Assembly (NCBI RefSeq): GCF_000472385.1
Contig: NZ_AWZU01000008.1
Coordinates: 124,001 to 188,000 of the forward strand
Source: Bradyrhizobium sp. ARR65
GTDB taxonomy: Bacteria; Pseudomonadota; Alphaproteobacteria; Rhizobiales; Xanthobacteraceae
Direction: 5' to 3'
DNA length: 64,000 bases
Shown here: piece after piece, positions 55,379 to 64,000 of the stretch
How the letters are laid out: each line of letters opens with the position of its first letter
How positions within the stretch are numbered: the first letter of the stretch is position 1
Program-made: the position numbers and the translations under genes
The notes under the pieces: generated by a model
Seen by the model: only the letters and a program-made list of their open reading frames with translations
Database searches by the model: none
Told to the model about the DNA's origin: nothing

Positions 55379-57073
55379 CTAGCTGAACCATGGCCATTCC
55401 GCAGGCCCCGCATGCGTCACCGCGCCGCCGGGCGCCTGTCCGACCAGCCGTGCATATTTTGCCAACGCCCCCGCGCGATGACGCGGCGGCCGAGGTTTCC
55501 AGGCCTGGCGCCGTACCGCCAGTTCACGCTCCTCAACCAGCAGATCCATTCGACGCGCACCGGCATCGATCAGGATGCGGTCGCCATCGCGCACCAGCGC
55601 CAAGGGTCCACCGACGAAGGCTTCCGGCGAGACATAGCCGATGCACATCCCGCGTGTCGCCCCTGAGAAGCGCCCGTCGGTAATCAAGGCCACCTTCTCA
55701 CCCATTCCTTGCCCGTAGATCAGTGCGGTCACGCCCAACATCTCGCGCATGCCGGGCCCCCCGACCGGGCCTTCATTCCGGATGATCAGAACCTCGCCTG
55801 CCGCGTATTGGCGATTCCTGACGGCATCGACGCAGGCCTCTTCGTCCTCGAACACGCGCGCCGCGCCTTCGAAAATCAGGCTCTTCAGGCCTGCTACCTT
55901 GATGACGGCTCCATCAGGACAAAGATTACCCTTTAGTACGGCGACACCGCCATCCGGCATGATCGGCGTCTGCGTAAAGTGTATGATATCTCCGTCCGGC
56001 GCGTTCGCCCCGCCATATTCCTCCGCAATCGTTCTGCCGGTAATGGTCAGACAGCTACCATCGACATGGCTGCTCTCGACGAGAGCGCGGATCACCACGG
56101 CCGTACCGCCAACATCGTAGACGTCTTTCGCGGTGTACTTCCCGCCTGGCCGTAAATTGCCGATCAGCGGGGTCCGCGCGAACACCTCGCCGACATCGTC
56201 GATTGTAAATCGGATACCCGCCTCGTTGGCGATCGCCGGCAGATGCAGTGCGGCGTTGGTCGATCCCCCTGTTGCCGCCACGATCGCTGCGGCGTTCTCC
56301 AGAGATTTCCGAGTCACGACCTCGCGCGGCAACGGCCCGCCCCGGTCCAACATCTGCATCACCAGCCGCCCCGCCTGACGCGCGACCTGCGCGCGCTCGG
56401 GATAGACGCCAGGGATCATGGAAACGTTGGGCATGGTCAGGCCCAGCGCCTCGGAAACCATCGCCATTGTATTTGCGGTGAACTGTCCGGCGCAGGCTCC
56501 GATCGTCGGCAGACAGTTCCGTTCAATGCCCGCAAGCGTCGTCTGATCGACCTCGCCGGTCATGAAGCCGCCGACTGCCTCGTAGGAGTCGAGAACCGTG
56601 AGTGTCTTGCCGTTGAACCGGCCCGGCAATGCGCTGCCGCCATAGATGAAGATCGACGGCACGTTGCAGCGGATCATCCCCATGATCACACCGGGCAACG
56701 TCTTGTCGCACCCCCCGAAACCGATCAGGGCGTCGTAGGCGAGCCCATGAACGACAGCCTCGATCGAATCAGCAATCAATTCCCGGGAGAACAGCGAGAA
56801 CTTCATGCCCTCATGATTCATGCTGATACCGTCCGAGACGGAGACGGTCGTGAACTCGCGGGGGCAGCCGCCAGCCTGCGCGATGCCTTCCTTGGCGGCC
56901 GCGACCTGGAAATCGTGGGTCATGTTGCAGGGCGTCTGTTCGCCCTTCATGCTGACGACCCCGACCATCGGCTTTGCGATCGTTGCGTCCTCCAGACCCA
57001 TGGCACGCATGAAGGCGCGATGCGGTGCACGATCCAGACCGTCGGTCGTCACCCGTGATCGCCACTTCTTCAT
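55379..57073 (-). CDS. IlvD/Edd-family dehydratase
   Basis: A 564-residue enzyme from ATG 57073. Three cysteines suited to a [2Fe-2S] cluster are visible: Cys49 ('TPCNMTHD'), Cys122 ('GGCDKTLPG') and Cys194 ('[12 protein letters not shown]'). '[20 protein letters not shown]' and '[22 protein letters not shown]' are other family hallmarks. It removes water from a dihydroxy acid, either in branched-chain amino acid synthesis (IlvD) or from a sugar acid. Its place between an importer and a dioxygenase-like gene favours a catabolic role. Confidence 0.8.
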   Translation of the reverse strand: MKKWRSRVTTDGLDRAPHRAFMRAMGLEDATIAKPMVGVVSMKGEQTPCNMTHDFQVAAAKEGIAQAGGCPREFTTVSVSDGISMNHEGMKFSLFSRELIADSIEAVVHGLAYDALIGFGGCDKTLPGVIMGMIRCNVPSIFIYGGSALPGRFNGKTLTVLDSYEAVGGFMTGEVDQTTLAGIERNCLPTIGACAGQFTANTMAMVSEALGLTMPNVSMIPGVYPERAQVARQAGRLVMQMLDRGGPLPREVVTRKSLENAAAIVAATGGSTNAALHLPAIANEAGIRFTIDDVGEVFARTPLIGNLRPGGKYTAKDVYDVGGTAVVIRALVESSHVDGSCLTITGRTIAEEYGGANAPDGDIIHFTQTPIMPDGGVAVLKGNLCPDGAVIKVAGLKSLIFEGAARVFEDEEACVDAVRNRQYAAGEVLIIRNEGPVGGPGMREMLGVTALIYGQGMGEKVALITDGRFSGATRGMCIGYVSPEAFVGGPLALVRDGDRILIDAGARRMDLLVEERELAVRRQAWKPRPPRHRAGALAKYARLVGQAPGGAVTHAGPAEWPWFS

Positions 57074-57123
57074 TTCAACATTCTCCGCAACACGGCCCAC
57101 CAGGTTCACTGACGCCGCGATCG

Positions 57124-58107
57124 TCACTCCAGCGGGGCGACGATGGTCGGGTGCTTGAATTGCGCGACATCCATTTTGGGCAACATTCCGGTTTCCGCAT
57201 AGATGTCGAGCATCTTCTGGATAGCCGGAAAGTTCGGCGCGGCGCCCGGATCCCTGCCGAAATCGTTGTCCTTCAGGAGATAGGTGTCGAGCACCGGGAT
57301 CGGCGCCTTCAGCACCTCGGAGACGACCTTCAAGGTCTCTTCGCGATTGGCGAGCGCCTTCTTCATGCCAAGGGTGATGTCGCGCACATAGGCTTTTACC
57401 AGATCGGGATTCTTGTCCACGAAATCGGCACGACAAGCTTCAAGAATGTGCACGATGTTCGGCATCGCCTGAGACAGCGAGAACAGTTTGCGGGTACCGC
57501 CTTTGGCCTCCGCGCGTGCGGCGAAAGGCTGGTTCATGTTGACGGCATCGACCCGGCCCTGACGCAACGCATCCTCGGACACCGCGAAGCCGACCTCGAC
57601 CAATTTGATGTCCTTGGCCGGGTCAACCCCGTTCTGCTTGAGCAGCATGTTGAAGGGGCCTTGGGTGCCACCGCCGATCACCGAAATCCCGACCGTCTTT
57701 CCCTTCAAATCGGCAATCGACTTGATGGGCGAGTTATCCATGACGGCCCAATACACAGAGAAGCCGCCAGGCTTCTCAAACACGTGCTGGGCGACGATGT
57801 AAGCCTTCAGATTGCCGCCGACGACGCCGTTGGCGAGTGAGAGCGGCGCCTGGGTTGCGCAGTCGAGAGCACCGGCTGCCAGTGCTTGCGTCATCGGCGC
57901 GGTGCCTTGAAATTGGGTCCATTCGATTTTGTAAGTCTTGCCGATATCGGGAAATTCGGCCGGCCGACGCATCATCCAATATTTCGATTCCTCTGCCGGA
58001 ATGGTCCAACCGACGCGAATGGTCTGTTGCGCCCGCGACGGGCTCACGCCGGCGAAGATTGACAGCGCCGCTCCGGCGGCCAGGATCCACGTCGAAAAAG
58101 TTCGCAT
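57124..58107 (-). CDS. ABC transporter substrate-binding protein, NitT/TauT type
   Basis: A 327-residue periplasmic protein from ATG 58107. The signal peptide covers about residues 1-27 ('[19 protein letters not shown]'). The mature part is the NMT1/TauA fold: '[17 protein letters not shown]', '[30 protein letters not shown]' and '[24 protein letters not shown]'. First gene of the operon that runs to the NicX-like gene. Ligand unknown; an aromatic acid or sulfonate is plausible. Confidence 0.83.
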   Translation of the reverse strand: MRTFSTWILAAGAALSIFAGVSPSRAQQTIRVGWTIPAEESKYWMMRRPAEFPDIGKTYKIEWTQFQGTAPMTQALAAGALDCATQAPLSLANGVVGGNLKAYIVAQHVFEKPGGFSVYWAVMDNSPIKSIADLKGKTVGISVIGGGTQGPFNMLLKQNGVDPAKDIKLVEVGFAVSEDALRQGRVDAVNMNQPFAARAEAKGGTRKLFSLSQAMPNIVHILEACRADFVDKNPDLVKAYVRDITLGMKKALANREETLKVVSEVLKAPIPVLDTYLLKDNDFGRDPGAAPNFPAIQKMLDIYAETGMLPKMDVAQFKHPTIVAPLE

Positions 58108-58261
58108 ACGCCCCGCTCCACTCTCTCGGCCCTGAAAGGCAAGCAAGCCCGACTTGAACCCCAAATCTTTCATGGTTCAAACAATCAGGCAAGCCATTGG
58201 AGCCTCGGTCATATTCGCTAGCCCTGGACGGTGCTATGCTTCATCGCAGCGGGAGATCAGA

Positions 58262-59191
58262 ATGAGCGGGATTGGAAAGGCGGGCGCGAGCGCTGAAAAG
58301 CTCGGCTATATAGGGCTGGGGTTGATGGGGGCCCCCATGGCGCGACGCCTGCTCAGCGCCGGCCATGAAGTTTTCGTTTGGAACCGGTCCGTTGGGAAAG
58401 CCGCGGCGCTGGCACAAGCCGGAGCAAAGGTCGCGAGCCATCCGCGTGACGTCGCCGCCGACGCCAGCATTATCTTCACCTGCGTGACCGATGCGGCGGC
58501 TGTGGAAGAGGTGGCCTTTGGCACCAGCGGCCTTAGCGAGGTGCCCGGCCACGGCAAGCTGGTCGTCGACTTCTCCTCCATCCATCCCGACGCCGCGCGC
58601 GACATCGCAGAGCGTCTGCGGCAGGCCAATGGCATGGGATGGATCGATGCGCCGGTCTCTGGCGGCACGAAGGGAGCGGAGGAAGGCACGCTGGCGGTCA
58701 TGGCAGGTGGCGACTCCGCCGACATCGAGCGAGTACGGCCCTATGTGTTGGCGATGGCACGACGGTTCACTCATATGGGCCCGACAGGCGCCGGCCAGAC
58801 AACGAAGCTGTGCAATCAGGTCATCGTCGGCTGCGCAATGGCGGTGCTGGCGGAAGCAACACGGCTCGCCGCAAATGCCGGTATCGACGCGGCGCGCCTG
58901 CCGGAGGCGCTCGCCGGCGGTTTTGCCGACTCAATTCCTCTTCAATTGTTCGTGCCACGCATGGTCCAGGGCATCCATTCGCCACCACTCGGCCACATCG
59001 CCACCATGCTGAAGGATCTCGATACGATCATAGATGTCGCTCGCGACACATCGACCCCGGTTCCAATGGCCTCGCTCGCCGCGCAGCTCTTCAGACTGGT
59101 CAAACTTTCGCGCGGCGCAGACGCCGATGCCCTGGAAATCTACAAATTGTCCGCATCTCCAGTTGAGGCCTCTCTGCCTAAGCCAAAATAA
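58262..59191 (+). CDS. 3-hydroxyisobutyrate dehydrogenase-family oxidoreductase
   Basis: A 309-residue beta-hydroxyacid dehydrogenase from ATG 58262. NAD(P) motif 'GYIGLGLMGAPMARRLL', substrate motif 'IDAPVSGGTKGAEEGTLAVMAGG' and catalytic 'GAGQTTKLCNQVIVG' (Lys) are complete. It oxidises a 3-hydroxy acid or reduces its semialdehyde (tartronate-semialdehyde type). Divergent to the transporter/IlvD operon and followed by an alcohol dehydrogenase 16 bases on, so likely part of the same catabolic route. Confidence 0.85.
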   Translation: MSGIGKAGASAEKLGYIGLGLMGAPMARRLLSAGHEVFVWNRSVGKAAALAQAGAKVASHPRDVAADASIIFTCVTDAAAVEEVAFGTSGLSEVPGHGKLVVDFSSIHPDAARDIAERLRQANGMGWIDAPVSGGTKGAEEGTLAVMAGGDSADIERVRPYVLAMARRFTHMGPTGAGQTTKLCNQVIVGCAMAVLAEATRLAANAGIDAARLPEALAGGFADSIPLQLFVPRMVQGIHSPPLGHIATMLKDLDTIIDVARDTSTPVPMASLAAQLFRLVKLSRGADADALEIYKLSASPVEASLPKPK

Positions 59192-59207
59192 AACGAGGAA
59201 ACGTCCA

Positions 59208-60359
59208 ATGTATAAACCCGCTGGTGTCAAAACCTCGCCCGAATTTCCTATCCCTCCGCAAATGCGCGCCTGGACTCTCGGCGGTCCCGACGAGCTTTTC
59301 CTCCGCGAGAAGCCGACGCCAGTTCCGAATAGAGCCGAAGTATTGGTTCGCATCGACGCTGTCGCGATCTGCGCCACCGACCTTGAAATCATCCACTCGG
59401 GATCACCGGCACGCATCCAGGGTGGGCTGCCCTTCAATAAGAACTTTACTCCAGGCCATGAATATATGGGGACGGTTGCGGCGCTGGGACCCGATGTCGA
59501 CGAATTTGAGATCGGCCAGCGTGTCACCGTAGAGATCCACGCCGGTTGCGGTCAGTGCAAGCGATGCCGCCAAGGCATGTACACGTCATGCCTTAACTAC
59601 GGCAGGCCGGAGAAGGGTCATCGCGCCAACGGTTTTACCACCGATGGCGGCTTTGCCGAATACGCGGTCAATCACATCAACACGCTGGTGCAGGTACCCG
59701 ATGCCATGAGCGACGCCGAGGCGACGCTGGTCGTCACCGCGGGCACATCGATGTACGGCTTGACCGAACTCGGCGGTCTGGTTGCTGGTGAAAGCGTCGT
59801 CGTGACCGGCCCCGGGCCGATCGGATTACTTGGGGTGGCTGTGGCCAAGGCGCTCGGCGCAAATCCTGTTATCCTGACCGGAACGCGTGAGCGACGGCTT
59901 ACGATCGGCAAAGAGCTAGGCGCCGATCGCGTCATCAACGTTACTGAGGAGGACCCGGTTGAGATTGTGAGACGGCTTACCGGTGGAATTGGCGCCGACT
60001 ATGTCCTCGAATGCGCCGGCACGGAGGCGACAGTCAATCAGGCCATTCACATGACCAATCGCGGCGGGCGAATCTGCCTGGCAGCATTCCCCCATGAAGC
60101 TGTCATGACGGATATCGCACATTTGGTCCGGAACAACATCTACGTGTTCGGCATTCGCGGCGAAGGCCGTAGCGCCACGCATCGTGCGATGGAACTGATG
60201 GCCCTAAAGCGGTTTGATGCGACCAAGATCCACACCCACACCTTTTCCCTCGCTGACCTCCCGACAGCACTGCGCTATGCCCGGGAACGGGTCGAGGACG
60301 CGATCAAGGTGGTGGTAACCAACCGCTCCGCAAATGCGATAGCCAGCGCCGCAGAATAG
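59208..60359 (+). CDS. Zinc-dependent alcohol dehydrogenase family protein
   Basis: A 383-residue medium-chain dehydrogenase from ATG 59208. Catalytic zinc ligands Cys55 and His84-Glu85 ('CATDLE', 'PGHEYMG'), structural zinc cysteines 114, 117, 120 and 128 ('CGQCKRCRQGMYTSC'), and cofactor loop 'GPGPIGLLGVAVAKALGA' are visible. Substrate is a sugar alcohol or polyol-like compound by family. It follows the beta-hydroxyacid dehydrogenase gene with a GAGGAAAC ribosome site. Confidence 0.87.
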   Translation: MYKPAGVKTSPEFPIPPQMRAWTLGGPDELFLREKPTPVPNRAEVLVRIDAVAICATDLEIIHSGSPARIQGGLPFNKNFTPGHEYMGTVAALGPDVDEFEIGQRVTVEIHAGCGQCKRCRQGMYTSCLNYGRPEKGHRANGFTTDGGFAEYAVNHINTLVQVPDAMSDAEATLVVTAGTSMYGLTELGGLVAGESVVVTGPGPIGLLGVAVAKALGANPVILTGTRERRLTIGKELGADRVINVTEEDPVEIVRRLTGGIGADYVLECAGTEATVNQAIHMTNRGGRICLAAFPHEAVMTDIAHLVRNNIYVFGIRGEGRSATHRAMELMALKRFDATKIHTHTFSLADLPTALRYARERVEDAIKVVVTNRSANAIASAAE

Positions 60360-60368
60360 GAGACCGTC

Positions 60369-61073
60369 TCAAACCGAGCAGTAGCGCTCCTTGACCTCAT
60401 CATCGGCGAGCAATTCCCGGGCGGAGGACTGGTGCACGACCGCGCCCTGGTCCATGACGTAGGCGCGGTCTGCGATCTCAAGCGCCAGTTCGACGTTCTG
60501 CTCGACCAGCAGCACCGTCGTGCCCTGGGCCTTCATGGCAAGGAATAATTCGAACATTTCATCGACGAGCACAGGCATGATCCCTTCGGAAGGCTCGTCC
60601 AGCATGATCAAATCGGGCTTGGCAATCACGGCGCGGGCAATTGCCAACATCTGCTGCTCGCCGCCCGACATGGTCACTGCCTCCTGGTCCAGCCGTTCGG
60701 CAAGACGTGGGAAGATTTTGGCGGTGTCCTCGATCAGTTGCAGCTCATGTCTCTTTTCCGGCGACGCCACTAAGCCAAGCCGGAGATTCTCCCGTACCGA
60801 AAGCCCCTGCACGATGCGCCGCTCCTCCGGCACATAGGCAAGCCCGAGCGCAAATCGCAGATGGGCAGGCAAGTTCAGCAGCTCTTTCCCCTTGAATATG
60901 ACTGAGCCGCGGGTCCGGTCCATCAGTCCCATGATAGACTTCAGTGTTGTGGTTTTGCCGGCACCATTGCGTCCGATCAGGCAGACGATTTCGCCCTTGG
61001 CCACCTCAATACTGACGTCCTGCAGGACATGGCTTGCGCCGTACCAGGCATTCAGATTGGCGACCTGCAACAT
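60369..61073 (-). CDS. livF: Branched-chain amino acid-type ABC transporter ATP-binding protein LivF
   Basis: About 234 residues (GTG 61076 or ATG 61073). Walker A 'GRNGAGKTTTLKSIMGL', signature 'MSGGEQQMLAIARAV' and Walker B 'LIMLDEPSEGIMP' are those of LivF. Last gene of the minus-strand liv operon, a few bases after livG. With LivG it powers import by LivHM. Substrate may not be a branched-chain amino acid, since this class also takes up aromatic and other acids. Confidence 0.88.
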   Translation of the reverse strand: MLQVANLNAWYGASHVLQDVSIEVAKGEIVCLIGRNGAGKTTTLKSIMGLMDRTRGSVIFKGKELLNLPAHLRFALGLAYVPEERRIVQGLSVRENLRLGLVASPEKRHELQLIEDTAKIFPRLAERLDQEAVTMSGGEQQMLAIARAVIAKPDLIMLDEPSEGIMPVLVDEMFELFLAMKAQGTTVLLVEQNVELALEIADRAYVMDQGAVVHQSSARELLADDEVKERYCSV

Positions 61074-61079
61074 CACGCG

Positions 61080-61844
61080 TCAATGCTCCCGCTGGCCCAG
61101 GTAGACCCGCTTGACCGCTTCGTTTTGGCGGACCTCCTGAGGTGTTCCTTCCGCCAACAGCTCCCCATGATGTAGCACCAGGATCCGATCACTGATTCCA
61201 AGCACCAGCTTCATCTTGTGCTCGACAAGTATGACCGTTCGCTCGCTGGCCAGCTTGACGATGAGATCCATCATGACGCGGGTTTCTTCGGGGCTCATCC
61301 CGGCGGTCGGCTCATCCAGAAGCAGCAGACGGGGACGGCTCGCCAGGGCCATTCCGACCTCTAGCGCCCGCTGCTCACCATGCGCGAGCGACCTCGCCGG
61401 GCGCTCACGCGCTTGCCACAATCCGACCAGCGCTAGCAGCTCATCGGCCTGCTCGGCCAAATCGCGAAGCCGACTGCGCGGACGCCACAAATCGTAGCGT
61501 GATACCAGCGCCTGAAGCCCGATCCGAATGTTCTCGCGCGTAGACAGTTGCGGAAACACGCTGGTGATCTGGAAGGACTTTGAGATCCCGAGATGAGCAA
61601 ATCGATGCTGCGGCAGGCCGGTAACATCCCTGCCCTCGAATTCAATGCTGCCGCTGGATGGCGCGAGGACTCCCGACAACAGATTGAAATATGTGCTCTT
61701 GCCGGCGCCGTTAGGGCCGATGATCGAGGTGATCGCGCCTCGCCTGAACTCGGCCGATATGTCCTTCAGCGCGACAAATTTTCCAAACACCTTGCCTAAA
61801 CGCTGCGTGCGCAAAATAAGCTGATTTGAATCTCGCGAGGTCAT
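61080..61844 (-). CDS. livG: ABC transporter ATP-binding protein LivG
   Basis: About 254 residues from ATG 61844, which overlaps the livM stop as ATGA. Walker A 'GPNGAGKSTYFNLLSGV', 'GISKSFQITSVFPQLSTRENI' in the Q-loop region, a signature with unusual wording 'LAHGEQRALEVGMALASRPRLLLLDEPTAGMSPEET', and the LivG-type C-terminal 'ILVLHHGELLAEGTPQEV'. The longer upstream frame to 61946 is inside livM. Confidence 0.87.
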   Translation of the reverse strand: MTSRDSNQLILRTQRLGKVFGKFVALKDISAEFRRGAITSIIGPNGAGKSTYFNLLSGVLAPSSGSIEFEGRDVTGLPQHRFAHLGISKSFQITSVFPQLSTRENIRIGLQALVSRYDLWRPRSRLRDLAEQADELLALVGLWQARERPARSLAHGEQRALEVGMALASRPRLLLLDEPTAGMSPEETRVMMDLIVKLASERTVILVEHKMKLVLGISDRILVLHHGELLAEGTPQEVRQNEAVKRVYLGQREH

Positions 61845-62827
61845 CGTTTGCCGCGGGACGTCAGCGTGCCCCAGATTCCGGCCGGGAAGAACAGCACGCA
61901 AATCACGAAAATAGCGCCGACGATTAGCTGCCAATGCACGGTCCAAAGCGAGACCAGATTCTCAAGCAGCAGAAAGACCGCCGCGCCGATCATCGGTCCG
62001 AAAAATGTCCCCATTCCGCCGAGCAGGGCAATCATGACCACGATGCCGGAGGTGTCATAGTGCAGGATCTCGATCGGTACGATGGATAGATGCAACGCCT
62101 GAAGCGCGCCGGCAAGGCCGCAAAAACCGCCGGAAAGTACGAACGTGATCAGGCGCGTCAGCGTCACATCATAACCGGACGCGCGGGCGCGGGTCGCATT
62201 TTCGCGTACCGCCTCAATGACCGCACCGAAGGGCGAGGCGAGAATCCGCGATAGTATGAAGAAGGCCGCGATTACGAAGGCGGCAATCACGTAATAGCGA
62301 GTCATCGGATCGAGGAAATCAAGCCGCATGCCGAACAGATCGATGCTGCGAACATTGATTCCACGAAGACCGTTTTCCCCGCCAGTCCAGTCGACCGCTT
62401 GATAGAAAAGGTAATAGACGCACTGCGACAGTGCCATCGTGACCATGGCGAAGTAGATGCCGCGGGTTCGGATCGCCAGCACGCCAATCAAAGCAGCCAT
62501 TGCCAGGCCCGCAACGACCCCGATTGCAATTGCTGCGTACCACGGCAATCCGAAATGCACGATCGCCATACCGCAAAGATAAGCTCCTGTTCCGAACAAG
62601 GCGGCGTGGCCAAAGGACAACAGGCCGAGATAGCCGTAGACTAGATTGAAGCCGAGTGCATAGAGGCCATAGATCAAGATATTCACCGCGAGCGCAGTGA
62701 ACGGCATCACGAGAGGAAATACGAGAACAGCAAGGGTTGCCAGGGCGACGCGATGGCGCGTTGCAACATCAAACCAGCTTACGCGCGCAGCCTGTGTCCG
62801 CAGCAGAGACTGGCTCATCTCATTCAT
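61841..62827 (-). CDS. livM: ABC transporter permease LivM
   Basis: A 328-residue permease with about nine helices. 'LVYGYLGLLSFGHAALFGTGAYLCG' and 'GRILASPFGAVIEAVRENATRARASGYDV' style segments match LivM. It overlaps livG by ATGA and follows livH by about 15 bases. Partner of LivH in the membrane. Confidence 0.87.
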   Translation of the reverse strand: MNEMSQSLLRTQAARVSWFDVATRHRVALATLAVLVFPLVMPFTALAVNILIYGLYALGFNLVYGYLGLLSFGHAALFGTGAYLCGMAIVHFGLPWYAAIAIGVVAGLAMAALIGVLAIRTRGIYFAMVTMALSQCVYYLFYQAVDWTGGENGLRGINVRSIDLFGMRLDFLDPMTRYYVIAAFVIAAFFILSRILASPFGAVIEAVRENATRARASGYDVTLTRLITFVLSGGFCGLAGALQALHLSIVPIEILHYDTSGIVVMIALLGGMGTFFGPMIGAAVFLLLENLVSLWTVHWQLIVGAIFVICVLFFPAGIWGTLTSRGKR

Positions 62828-62842
62828 GGCCGACTTTCACCA

Positions 62843-63733
62843 TCAACTCATTAGTCCGGCGCGACCAAAGAACCCCTGCGGCCGAACAATGAGCACGATC
62901 GCCATCAACGCAAAAATCGAGACCTTCGCCATTTCGGGCGCAAATAGTGAGCTCATGCTGACGACGATGCCGACCAAGAGTCCCGCAAGGACCGCGCCGC
63001 CAATTGAGCCCATGCCGCCGACCACCGTCACTACGAATGCTTCGGCCAGGATGGTGCTTCCCATTTCTGGAATAACGCCCTGCAATGGGGCCGCCAGCAG
63101 GCCGGCGAAGCCGGCAATAGCGGTCCCAATCCCGAATACGATCAGCCAGACGTTGGAAATGTCCACGCCAAGCACGCGAACAATCTGCGGGTCACGCGCG
63201 CCTGCGCGAATGATCAGTCCGAAGCTGGTCTTTTCCAGAAAGAGCCAAAGACCCAGAAGCACCGCGGCGGTCGCGCCGATCACAAACAGCCGGTACAACG
63301 GAAAGTAGCCGACGCCGATATTGACGGCGCCTTGCAACAGATCTGGAGTATCGAAGGGGTAACCCGTCTTGCCAAAGGCAAGGCGAACCAATTCGACCAT
63401 CACATAGCTCAAGCCGAACGTCAGGAGCAGCGGGTAATCGATGCCACGGCCGTAGAGCCGCCGAATGAGAAAACGTTCCACCAGCATCCCGAACAGCCCG
63501 ACCGCCAGCGGAACAGCGAGGAGACAGATCCAGAAATTGCCGCCCAGCATCAGGATGTAGAGCCCGGCATAGGCGCCGACCATGTAGAAGGCGCCGTGCG
63601 CAAAATTCACCACGGTGAGCATGCCGAAGATCAAAGAAAGGCCGATTGCGAACAGCACATAAATTGCGCCGAGCGCCAGTCCGGCAAATAGCTGCAAGGC
63701 AATAAGATCGAGACTGAGACCAGCCATCCGCAT
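62843..63733 (-). CDS. livH: ABC transporter permease LivH
   Basis: About 296 residues from ATG 63733 (a GTG at 63736 is adjacent). 'FAGLALGAIYVLFAIGLSLIFGMLTVVNFAHGAFYMVGAY' is the LivH start and 'EAFVVTVVGGMGSIGGAVLAGLLVG' the conserved end. Eight to nine helices. It follows the substrate-binding gene by about 40 bases. Confidence 0.88.
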   Translation of the reverse strand: MRMAGLSLDLIALQLFAGLALGAIYVLFAIGLSLIFGMLTVVNFAHGAFYMVGAYAGLYILMLGGNFWICLLAVPLAVGLFGMLVERFLIRRLYGRGIDYPLLLTFGLSYVMVELVRLAFGKTGYPFDTPDLLQGAVNIGVGYFPLYRLFVIGATAAVLLGLWLFLEKTSFGLIIRAGARDPQIVRVLGVDISNVWLIVFGIGTAIAGFAGLLAAPLQGVIPEMGSTILAEAFVVTVVGGMGSIGGAVLAGLLVGIVVSMSSLFAPEMAKVSIFALMAIVLIVRPQGFFGRAGLMS

Positions 63734-63774
63734 CACCTACGAGGGGGCGGCGACCAGGACGCCCCAATCCGCTA

Positions 63775-64000
63775 TCACGCCTTGTGACCGAGTTCTGCGC
63801 AGCTCCGCAGATGCGCCTCATCGGGCTCTTCGGTGCTGATCACCTCGAAGACGTCAGATTCATTCCGTTGATCCTTGGACTTGGACCGGATAACCAAGAC
63901 CGATTGCACCGATTGATGGTCGCATTTGCGATAATATTGCGGGCCCTTGTAGTAGTCGTACTTCAAGGCCTCCAGCGCAGTGATGACCTTGTCGGTATCG
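63775..64000 (-). CDS. Branched-chain-type ABC substrate-binding protein, C-terminal end (cut by window edge)
   Basis: Only the last 74 residues are in the window: 'DTDKVITALEALKYDYYKGPQYYRKCDHQSVQSVLVIRSKSK' to 'AHLRSCAELGHKA'. This is the C-terminus of a periplasmic LivK-type binding protein. The gene continues beyond 64000 and is the first of the liv operon. Confidence 0.75.
   Translation of the reverse strand, partial: DTDKVITALEALKYDYYKGPQYYRKCDHQSVQSVLVIRSKSKDQRNESDVFEVISTEEPDEAHLRSCAELGHKA

Noticed and set aside
56243..57058. Plus-strand frame opposite the IlvD/Edd gene
   Set aside because: Antisense shadow in a high-GC gene with no recognisable domain.

Overview
The window looks like chromosome of an alphaproteobacterium of the order Hyphomicrobiales, most likely Bradyrhizobium or a close relative. 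This rests on high GC, dense operons with ATGA overlaps, DUF3182 and Cj0069-type ATP-grasp genes, a DUF1127 protein next to a LysR gene, an alphaproteobacterial-style Zur regulon and a Liv operon. The genus is inferred from recognised protein types; no database was searched. No rRNA, tRNA or CRISPR was recognised. The notable character of the window is the mix of intact operons with many visibly broken genes.

1-8.3 kb: a FetAB-like ABC exporter; a DUF3182 ATP-grasp protein; a frameshifted pyridoxamine-phosphate-oxidase-like gene; then a compact minus-strand envelope operon (PepSY protein, small secreted protein, two FtsX-like permeases, LolD/MacB-like ATPase, CusF-like protein). 8.7-11.7 kb: a divergent OmpR-type regulator and CusS-like kinase, then a Rieske protein. 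12-16.4 kb: a broken LysR gene beside a DUF1127 gene, a small PepSY protein, a Cj0069-like ATP-grasp protein, and an antitoxin with a decayed VapC-like toxin.

16.6-24.2 kb is a zinc-homeostasis island: a damaged ArsR gene, a His-rich duplicated protein, Zur, a VOC protein, two COG0523 (CobW-type) GTPases, a small Cys-containing protein and ZnuA-ZnuC-ZnuB. Zur-box-like palindromes lie in three intergenic gaps. These genes together would sense zinc, import it and deliver or store it.

24.4-42.8 kb: an L,D-transpeptidase-like protein; a HEAT-repeat/GH15 pair; an amylo-alpha-1,6-glucosidase; then a plus-strand central-carbon cluster (histidine phosphatase, HAD hydrolase, transaldolase, polyphosphate-type glucokinase, 6-phosphogluconate dehydrogenase, glucose-6-phosphate dehydrogenase, transketolase). 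The alpha-glucan enzymes would release glucose, the kinase phosphorylate it and the oxidative pentose phosphate enzymes consume it. The cluster ends in a large glucosidase pseudogene and a broken NmrA-like gene.

42.9-51.1 kb: a cupin, an IS110 remnant, an HlyD / double ABC-2 permease / HlyD export operon with no ATPase, a gene-poor stretch, and a nucleotidyltransferase locus resembling a toxin-antitoxin unit. 51.8-64 kb: a catabolic operon (NicX-like dioxygenase, TauABC-type transporter, IlvD/Edd dehydratase), divergent to a beta-hydroxyacid dehydrogenase and a zinc alcohol dehydrogenase, then a LivKHMGF operon cut by the window end.
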